Positions 13,951 through 22,900 of a stretch of DNA of 30,824 nt are shown here, piece after piece. The stretch spans positions 1 through 30,824 of the IMG/VR virus record IMGVR_UViG_3300034121_000727. One strand, given 5' to 3'. Numbering within the stretch: the first letter of the stretch is position 1; each line of letters begins with the position of its first letter. Source of the stretch: a virus. The notes under the pieces are model-generated. The model worked only from the letters and a program-made list of their open reading frames with translations, did no database searches and was not told the origin of the DNA. The translations under genes and the position numbers were made by a program.

Positions 13951-14870
13951 TGGGCTTTCTCTCCAAAATCTGGAAGGGCATCAAGAAGGTCGCAGGTGCA
14001 GTGGCCATGATCGCGGCCCCCTTCATCGCAGGTCCCATTGCAGGCATGATCGGTGCATCAGGCGCACTCGGCACGGCGCTTGTCGGTGCGGGTCTTGGCG
14101 GTCTTGGCGCCGGTGCAGCGGGCATTAACCCGCTGGTTGGCGCAGCCCTTGGTGGTCTTGGCGGTTTTGCCGCCGGCGGCGGGGCCGCTGCGGGTGGCGG
14201 AGGCGGTGGCCTATTTGGCGGGTTGTTCAGTGGTGCTGCCCCGGGCTCCACGGCATCCATACTCGGCACGACGGGCGCCACAGTTGCCCCGGCCGTGACT
14301 GCTACCGCAGCGCCGGCTGCTGCGGGTGGGTTCTTCTCTGGCCTCAATATCGGCAATCTCGCACCACTGGCATTTGCCATGTATGGCAAGGGGCCGCAGA
14401 ACCTGACTGCGGTCGAGCAGCAGAACGTGATCGACAACGCGCGGAACGCCGCCGTCGAGCGAGGCGTCTTTGATGAGCAGCTGGCCGGCTCCCGGGCGCT
14501 GCTGCAGCAGGGCGAGGCCAGACCCGAGCAGGCTTACGCCACGGCCAAGATGGCCACGGAGCGCGGGCTGCGCGACGCTGAGCGGAGCGCTGGTCTGGCT
14601 GGCCGCCCCGGCCTTCGTGATGCCGAGCGTCGTCGTGCGTCGATCGAGGGCACCCGGATTGGCACAGCCGCAGTCACCGGCGAGCAGGCGCGCGCAGCGC
14701 AAGCCACGGCTGCGGGCCTCTCTGCCCTGCCCACCAGTGTGCCGACGTCTGCTTCCGAGCTCAACAAGACCATCTACGCGGACGTGTACAAGCGCAAGTC
14801 CGACTACATGAAAGACTTGGCCGGCGGCTTCGGCCAGATGTACGGCAGCGACGATAGAGACATCGCCTGA
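13950..14870 (+). CDS. Probable ejection (internal virion) protein, Gly/Ala-rich (306 aa)
   Basis: ATG at 13950 overlaps the upstream stop (TGATG); the GTG one codon before is less likely. GAAGGAG at 13936-13942 is the ribosome site. Residues 1-40 form a basic amphipathic helix (MGFLSKIWKGIKKVAGAVA), followed by a hydrophobic Gly/Ala block (about 20-95) with GAGLGGLGAGAAGI and a Gly-run, able to insert into membrane. The second half is helical and charged (RNAAVERGVFDEQLAGSRAL, RPEQAYATAKMATERGLRDAE). The plan fits small ejection proteins such as T7 gp14, which makes a pore in the outer membrane for DNA delivery. Sequence similarity to gp14 was not established. The order of 306, 680 and 2565 residues matches the growing size of gp14, gp15 and gp16. 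Confidence 0.6.
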   Translation: MGFLSKIWKGIKKVAGAVAMIAAPFIAGPIAGMIGASGALGTALVGAGLGGLGAGAAGINPLVGAALGGLGGFAAGGGAAAGGGGGGLFGGLFSGAAPGSTASILGTTGATVAPAVTATAAPAAAGGFFSGLNIGNLAPLAFAMYGKGPQNLTAVEQQNVIDNARNAAVERGVFDEQLAGSRALLQQGEARPEQAYATAKMATERGLRDAERSAGLAGRPGLRDAERRRASIEGTRIGTAAVTGEQARAAQATAAGLSALPTSVPTSASELNKTIYADVYKRKSDYMKDLAGGFGQMYGSDDRDIA

Positions 14871-14882
14871 TAGGAGGCTTCC

Positions 14883-16925
14883 ATGGTACAAGTATTCGGC
14901 AACCGCATCCTTGGTGGTATCGGTGCTCCGGGTGGCGGGATGTCCGAAGCCTTCGGCGCCGGTGTGAACACCGCGCTTAACCAGCGTGTGTCACGTCAGG
15001 CCATGGTCGGCGAGGGGCAGCGGCAGAGCATCCTTGCGCAGGAACAGGCGTTCAGGATCGAGGACCGCGCAGACGCCAAGAAGCGTCAGGCTGCTGCGGC
15101 AGCTGCGGCAGCAGCAAACCGCGCAAGAGCAATGGCAACAAGTGCTGCAGTTGCCGCCGCTGGCGGTGGGACTGGCGCAGGGTTGTACTTTGATCCGAAC
15201 GCGTCGCGCACCCCGGGAGTGGTGGCGCGTCCATCCAGCACGATCCCTCTTGCTCTCGGCGTGCGTGCGGGTGCGGCCAGCGGTACAGTTAGTGGGGGTG
15301 GCGGGACGGCCGCTCTCGGCGGCGGTGCTGGGAGCGACACTCTTGGCGTAGCAGGGCCTTCGTTTGAGACGCGCGGCCGGGGGCAAACAGGGGTTGCGGC
15401 TAGTCCCGCGACTCTTGGGCAAATGTCATCTGCGCGCCCGGGCGACTACCAGTCGAGGGCGGGGATCATCGACCGCGTAGGCATCAGGTCCGCCGATGAT
15501 CCCCGCCCTACGTTTGAGAGGGTTGTCCTGCCCGGTGGTAGCGGCCCTGCCGGAGAGTTCCTGTACAACCGCGCTACCGGCGAAGTTCGCATGCCTGACG
15601 GCTCGGTCATAACTAATCCGGGGTACGCGGAGACGGTGTCCAACAAAGCCAAGGCCACAGTGCAAGCCGGCGCTGGGCAGGACCTTGCCGAGGCTGAGCG
15701 GCTTACCGCGCAGGCGAAGATGGCAATGGAGCAGGGGTACACGACGCTTGCTACTGACCTTGCCGATCGGGCCCGGCAGTACCGCGCCCGGGCCGAGGCC
15801 ACGGCACAGCAGGAGGCGCAAGGGGGTCTGCGCGCGCGGATGATGGATAGGGGCGTCCTTGCGGAAGAAGGTGCAGGCTCGTCCGCTGCGGCGATCCGTG
15901 CTGGTGAGGCTGCGGCGCGTGCCGCTGCAGTTCAAGGTCCGAACCGCCCACCGCCACTGCCGCTGGAGGGGCCCGGGTTTGAGGCTGTAGGCCGGGGGGT
16001 TCCCCCGACTGCGGCCCCTCCCATGCAGACTCCCGTACCGCCCTCCCCCGAGCTTGGCTTTGGCGGCGTCGCGCCACTGGAGGCGCCACTGGCCGGCGGT
16101 ACAAGTTTCGGCCCGAAGTTAGGCGCCGTGGCCACACCTACGGAGATGTTCTACGCTGACATGGGCTACACGCCTGCCGGCCAGCTGGACCTCCAAGCGA
16201 TCATGGACAAGCAAGAGCTGATACAGGACCCTGCATTCTCGCAAATCGCGGAACAGCAGCGCGTAAGCTACATCTATGCTGCAGAGGATGCGCTTGCTCG
16301 CGGCGACACGGCTGGGTACATCGAGGCGCAGAAGCAGATCAAGACGCAGGAGATGCTCATCCTTGCACAACAGGTGGTGGCCGGCGGCAACGAGGCGACT
16401 AACTTCGACAGCACGAAGCGCCTGAGCTTGGCCGCATCCATGATTGAGGGTGTGGACATTGTTCTTGTGCCTAAGGGTGACGGCAACGCAGACGTCTATG
16501 TAAATGGGCAGCTCGACGACGCGAACATCCCGATCCAGTCCATTGTTGACCAGTTGCGCGCACGTGTAGACAGTGCCTACATCGAGCAGATGAGTGCGGC
16601 CGCTCAAGAACAACAAGCGTCTAACTTGAGGGTCGACGAGGCACTCCGCATAGCCGAGGGCACGTCCTATCTGGATATGACCGAGGCGCAGTTTGGCGCC
16701 GAGCTGGCACGGGAGACCGCTGAGCTGGGTGAAATCAGCAAGGTGACTGCAGATGTGCTAAGGGAGAGGCTGGTACGCAAGGGCGTGCTACCGATGGATG
16801 AGACCATAACGATCACCAAGACCGACGCGGGCGGGCTCATCGTGACCGACTCTATGGGCAATCCAATCGTACAGTACGTCCCCAATCCGAACGGGGACGG
16901 CAGCCTAGTGGCACGTAGGGAGTAA
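14883..16925 (+). CDS. Probable ejection (internal virion) protein, helical (680 aa)
   Basis: ATG at 14883 follows AGGAGG at 14873-14878. The N-terminus has a helix with a poly-Ala run (RQAAAAAAAAANRARA, about residues 62-80) and a Gly/Pro-rich disordered part (residues about 90-190 and 330-420). Between them and in the C-terminal third are long helices (AEAERLTAQAKMAMEQGY, then a second, AQKQIKTQEMLILAQQVVA). The end (TITKTDAGGLIVTDS, GNPIVQYVPNPNGDG) is a beta-hairpin tail. No enzyme motif. By gene order it is the middle-size member of the ejection set, like gp15 of T7-type phages; that is inference from order and helical content only. Confidence 0.58.
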   Translation: MVQVFGNRILGGIGAPGGGMSEAFGAGVNTALNQRVSRQAMVGEGQRQSILAQEQAFRIEDRADAKKRQAAAAAAAAANRARAMATSAAVAAAGGGTGAGLYFDPNASRTPGVVARPSSTIPLALGVRAGAASGTVSGGGGTAALGGGAGSDTLGVAGPSFETRGRGQTGVAASPATLGQMSSARPGDYQSRAGIIDRVGIRSADDPRPTFERVVLPGGSGPAGEFLYNRATGEVRMPDGSVITNPGYAETVSNKAKATVQAGAGQDLAEAERLTAQAKMAMEQGYTTLATDLADRARQYRARAEATAQQEAQGGLRARMMDRGVLAEEGAGSSAAAIRAGEAAARAAAVQGPNRPPPLPLEGPGFEAVGRGVPPTAAPPMQTPVPPSPELGFGGVAPLEAPLAGGTSFGPKLGAVATPTEMFYADMGYTPAGQLDLQAIMDKQELIQDPAFSQIAEQQRVSYIYAAEDALARGDTAGYIEAQKQIKTQEMLILAQQVVAGGNEATNFDSTKRLSLAASMIEGVDIVLVPKGDGNADVYVNGQLDDANIPIQSIVDQLRARVDSAYIEQMSAAAQEQQASNLRVDEALRIAEGTSYLDMTEAQFGAELARETAELGEISKVTADVLRERLVRKGVLPMDETITITKTDAGGLIVTDSMGNPIVQYVPNPNGDGSLVARRE

Positions 16926-16931
16926 CGGAAC

Positions 16932-19900
16932 ATGGGTATCTTCGGTGGTCCTACGAACGAAGCCATGGGTCTCGGACTCCGTGTGCCATCAACGGCCACA
17001 CGGCCCGACCCGGCTACGCGCATGGGTCTGGGTGCAATGCAGGACACACGGGCTGACACTGCTGTCTCTGGCCGCCCAGTTCCAAGCGGCACCCCCGGGC
17101 GCTTGGAGGCTCTCCTCGCTGCACCTCCGTTGCCTGCCCCGTCCGCAACTGCCCGCCCTCCCGCAACGGTCTACTTCAACCAAGCGACGAACGAGATGTT
17201 CGCCGGTGACCGTGCGTTCAAGGCAGACGACGCCACGTCCGCGTTCCAAGCCGCCCAGCAGCCGGGCAACACCACGCGTCCGCAGGGGCAGGGGTGGGCC
17301 GCGCTCCCTGAGGGGTCGTTCAACGACTACATCGCGTCGTTCTCTGAGCGGCGGGGCGCCGGCGAGTTGCTGGGGCGCGGGGTTAAGAACGTAGCCTACG
17401 GGCTCGGCACGCTGCCGGGTACGGTTGCCTCACTGGCTGGTTTCGAGGAGACCGGCGCCGCCCTGCGCGCGCCGGTCGAGTCCCTCCTTGGCGAATCCGA
17501 GAACGAACAGTTTCGCTCTGCACTCATTGCCGAGAACAGCACGCTGTGGGAGCAGGCGCTCGACGCGAGTATCGAGTCCATCCCGATGCTGATTGGCTCC
17601 CTTGCTGGTGGCGTGGGCGCGGCCTCGTGGGCCTCGCGGGCAGGTATGGCCGCGCAGAGCGTCAATCGCGCAGCGATGGTGGGCGCGGCTGGTGCCAACT
17701 TCCCAACGCACTTGGCCGGTATGTATGACTCTGCCGTGCGGAACGGAGCGGACCTTACCAGCCTGCAGACCAAGACTGAGATTTTTGCTGGTGCGCTGGC
17801 CAGCTCCGCGCTCGAAACATTCGGTATCGAGAGTCGTCTGCTTACCCCCGTCGCAAAGGGCGTATTCGAGCGAGCCGCCAAGAATGTCGTCACGCGCCGT
17901 CTCACTTCTGGTCTGGCTGTGGGTCTTACGGAGGCCACCACTGAGGTGCTGCAAACCGCCATCGAGTCGATGACCTTCGACCCTGTGGTGCGCGACAGTC
18001 TCAGTGTGCTCGACCTCAAGACGCTCGCCCGGCACACCGGTGAGAACTACCTAGAACCCTTCGCGGTCGCCGGCTTAGCCGGGGGTATCCTTGGCGGTGC
18101 TATTGGTGTGGCAGTCCCCGGGCAGGTGTTCAATCGCCCGCGCGAGGAGAAGCAACCGGTTCCCACTAACAAACCCGTCGACCTCACCGACGCCGGTGCA
18201 AAGCAGGCGGCAGAGAAGGCAGCGCCTGCGCTCGCCTACACCGAGCCGTCCGCAAACATGTTTGGTACAGACCTGACAGGACTGCCGCAGACTGCGCAGG
18301 AGTTTGTCTCGCAGCCGCAACTCGAATACACCCCAAACATTCCGACAGGTATGGGGTCGCTTTTGCGCGGGATACCCACGATCCCGGCCACCCGGACTGA
18401 ACAGATGCCAATCGCTGGCCAGCGTCGTCTTGACCTGCCGGCTGGGATGCCTGATCTTGCCGCGCGTCGGGCGCGTCCGTTGCCTACGCAAGGCTCGGAA
18501 CCTGCTGCGGCCGCTTCGCAGCCTCCGCTGGTGCTGCGCCCTAGCGAGCGCGTGGGTGGTGGTCCACTTGTACTGGCTCCTAGCCAGCGCGTGCAGCCTG
18601 CCCCGGCTGCCGGCACCCCTATGGGTCAAGCCCTACTGACCCAGCGTCAGCGGATGAATGTCGCACCCACAGTATCCATGATGGCTCCTGTGGTGGAGGC
18701 AAGGCCGGGCGCTTTGTTGCTACGTGGCAACCAGCGTGCTGTCCCCGCGGCACCGACTGAGGCAGTAGAGCCAGCAGTTTCGGGACTACAAATTTCCGGA
18801 GTCGATCAAGCCATCGAGTCGGGCGTGGCTACCATCGAAGTGGTTGAGGACGGGAAACGCGTACCATTCAAGAATTTTGCGCTGTCAGTCGACGGGACCA
18901 CTGCGGAGGTCGGATTCGTGGAGCGCGACAAAGGCGCCCGGCGTGGGGTGGGCTACGACGCCTATGTCGCCCTTGGCGACGACCTCGCTGCACGTGGCAT
19001 AACCCTGCAGTCGACTCCCACACTGCAGGCTGACGGGCGCAAGTTGTGGGAGCGGCTCGTTTTGGAGCGCAAGGCGCACTTTGACGCGCAGGCGCGTCGG
19101 TTCAAGTTTGGTCCTGCGCCTGCTACTGCGCCCGCCGAAAGCATTAAGGCCAAAGGTGCGGAAACAGCGCGTGAGCGTGCAAGGACAGTTGCGCTCGAAG
19201 AAGCACGGACGACAAAAAAGGCAGTCGCTGTGGCGGGCAAGCCGTACAAGGACTTCGACGATCCGGCTGGTCCTCCGATGCACGAAGTGGCGCTGCCTGA
19301 CGGGTCCCTCGTCCGCATCGCCAAGACAACAAATATGGGCCTGACAGACTGGGTAAACATCGACACAGGCGCAAACCTGTATGCAGACACCAAGGCCGAC
19401 GCTGTTAGAAAACTCGGTGAACCGTTCCAGACGCCGCCCGACACCACTCCGCCTGACACTACTTCGCCAGCCGACACGGGACCAACAACAAGTCCCGGTC
19501 CCGGCCGCAGAAGTGGGACGCTCACATCGGGCGTGAAAGGCGGGGGGCGCAAGGCGCAGGCTGAGCCCGTGGTCACACTCGCACCCGTTGTTACTGAACC
19601 CACACCCGTGGTGGAGGCGGCACCAGTGGTCGCACCCACACCCGAAGTAACAGCCGAAGCCACGCCCGAACCCGAACCCGCACCCGTGGCTGAACCTGAG
19701 CCGGCACCGGAAGCGGCACCCGAACCCGCACCCGAAGTACAGACCACCGCAGAGACGCCCAAACCGAGCGGACGCAAGCCGAGGCCGCTGACCGCGGCCG
19801 CACGCGAGTCGCTTTCGACGTACGCCAGCATAAAGGAGGGCATCGCGGACCTCGAACAGAAATTGATGCCGCCAGCAGCGCCTATGCAGGGAGACAAACT

Positions 19901-22900
19901 CTATGCAGCAGTGGACTTGCTCTTCGTCACGGATCACCCCGACACCCCAACTGAACTCAAGAAGTTGGCGCGGGGTGTACTCGAAGCAAACAGCATGACC
20001 AGAGGTGTGGCCGCGCTGTCCATCGCTGAGGGAGTCTATGCCGCGAGGAAGTTGGCCGACCTCACGGGGGGAAACGACGCTGTTCTAGACTTGACCAGCC
20101 TAATTACGGCGGTCAATTCGGGCACACCACCCGAAGGAGACTGGCAAGGCTACTTCCGCGCACTGGCTGTCTTGGTCCGCAGAGAAGCCCCGGACGCCAC
20201 ATTTGGTGAAGGCGGGCCGCTTCTGCTCTCGTATGCCAAAGCCAACAACCTCCCCAACACGGCCCGAACCCCGCAGGGGACTCAGTTCATCAAGTCTGGC
20301 GGGTTCTCGCTCGCCGACTGGAACACCATCGACGGGGTCGTGGACCTAGACGGCAAGCCTATCACCCCGATTGCACCCGGCCGGGTGCAGCTTCTGGTGC
20401 GCAACTTTGTAACAAAGCTGGCGCGCAAACCGACGGTCACCGTAGTTCGGAACCAAGCTGACCTCAAAGCCAAGAACCCGAAGCTCTACGCCCGCGCCGT
20501 GGCAGCCCGCCCGCAGGGTGACTTCGATACCGCAGCCGCCATGGGGTATTCCTTTGGTGACGGGCAGGTGATCATCTTCTCCGATCGCATTGGCACTGAG
20601 CAGCAGCTCCGGTTCGTCCTCGCGCACGAGGCACTGGGCCACTACGGCCTGCGGTCGGTCATGCCTGCTGGCAAGTTTGATGCCCTGATGGAGGCTGCGT
20701 ACAATCTTGACGAGCGCGTAGCACGGGCAGCCGACGCAGCCATGGCTACGCGTCCCGGTCTTTCCAGAGCCGAGGCTGTGGAAGAATACCTCTCTGACTA
20801 CGCCGCTGTGCTGGACACCAGCCTCGTGGCCCGAGTGTGGAACGCCCTCAAGGGCATCTTGAGTAAGCTCGGTGTGCGGTATGGCGACGAGATGACCCGT
20901 TACCTACTCGACCAGTCTCGGCGCTACGTGCGCTATGGCACGGGGGTCACCTTCGATGCACAGTCCGTGGGTCAGCGCCTGCACAACGTGGAGACCTCAG
21001 GCGATACCGGTCGGTTCTCAACCGGCAAGTCCCTGCGTGACGTGAACATCGAAGTGGCACTGACACGCGACACTCTGGGTGTGACCCCGCAGTCTTTCGG
21101 CGAAGCGTGGAACTTCATCAAGGCCCGCAGCATCAACACGATCGATGCGCTAGATCGGTTCAAAGCTCAGGTGCTCAGCCTTACCAACTACCGTGCGCGA
21201 ATTAACCCCGGGTCCGCTGCATTTGACGACTCGTTGAAGCAGGCCCGCGACATCTCCATGTCGCTCAAGACAAAGTACAACGAGATGATGCGGGTGGCCC
21301 TCAGCCGCGCAGTGTACGGCGAGCTTGGCGGTATCTCCAACGCCAAGCGGAGTACGGTGAGCAACATGCTCATGGCGGGCCTGCGTCGCGGCGTCTCTGA
21401 TTACGCTGCCGCCAATGGCGACCTCGGCCGGGTGCCGCTGTTCCGGATCGAGAACAACAAGCTGGTCCCCAACACCGCCGAGATCGAGCGCCTCAAGGAG
21501 AGCGGCACCCGCACTCTGGCGGAGATGCGCGACGGATTCGATTACAATGTCGAGTTCGAGGAAGGCGGCAAGACCGTCAAGAAGAAGGAGCGGTTCGAGG
21601 GGGTCGAGGGCCTAACCGAAACCAGCACTGAATGGCGTAGCTACGAGTCTATTCGCAAGGCCATGGATGGAATTGAACTTGAACTTCTGGAAGCGCACTA
21701 CCGCAGCCTCATCGACAACCGGGACCTCATGTTCCGCAAGTTGGCGCAATCGGTTACAGATGGCGAACTGACCGCAGATGAGCGGGCGGCGATTGTGACA
21801 GTGGCCGAGACGTACAGCAACCTGTACACCGCAGACGTCACTGTGAGCGAATCCGGCGGCGCCAAACTCGACTCTGACTACCAGACCTACGCCAACGATG
21901 TGCTGCGGATGACGAACATGGCACTCATCGGGGAGGAGACGGACCGCTTCGGTGATCTCCGTAAGCTGCTCGTGGAGCCACGGAAGTTTATGCTGCAGGA
22001 GGACGGAAAAGATACCAAGAGACTGCGCCGGGAGCTTCCGGCTACCATGGACGCCCCGACCGCAGACGACCTTATCGCCAAGCTCGAAGGCTTCCGGAAG
22101 CGCCTGTCCCTCAAGGGTGACAAGTTCGCAGTGCAAGACAAGGTGAAGCAGATCATCACTGCCGAGATCGCCAACCAAGACGCAGACGCTTACACCAAGC
22201 GCACGCTGTTCACCGGGTACGTTCCTATCCTGCGGGAGGGGCGGTTCCAGATGCGCGTCGTGGCCCTTGTCGGCGGCAAGCCAGTACAGGTCAAGGACTC
22301 CTACCGGGAGCAACTGGTCTACTCCCAGTTTGACTCGTTGTCGGAGGCTGTGGAGATGTCAGGCAAGGCCAACGAGGCCTTTGGTAACACCCCGTTCGAG
22401 GTCATGTACTACAGCGACGCAGCGCAAGGCTACGTGCTCGGGAATGTGACGCTGCAGGCTGTACCCGAGACTGCGTTGGAGACAGTGGCCGCGCCTCCGG
22501 ACCTAAACCTCAACGAGTTCCTTCGCGGTATCCGCCAGTTCGACATCAATCTGACCCCCCAGAAGTTGGAACAGTTGGTCGTGGCGCTCACCCGCCAGAA
22601 CAGTGCAGCGCGTAACCGCCTGATGCGGGCCTTTACACCCGGGGCAGACCCGGACGTAATCATGGCCGCGTCCCGCCACATCGAGAGCCGTGCATCTACC
22701 GTGGCCAAGATCGCCACTCGTGTGCGCAGGTCCGAGCTTATGGACCGCAGTATGCGGTCGACCAATGAGTTGTGGAACGCGGAGCTCAAGGACCCGCGCA
22801 CCGGGCGTGACTGGGCAGAGGTCCTGAAGGAACGCGCCGATGCTATGGACGCAGACCCTGCAGCCTCCCGCGAGGCCAAGGTGGATGCACGCCGTATCTA

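Noticed and set aside
18885-19937. 350-codon minus-strand frame and overlapping 311-codon frame
   Set aside because: Antisense to the repetitive linker of the giant protein; the Cys/Gly/Arg repeats are the reverse reading of Pro/Glu/Ala codons.
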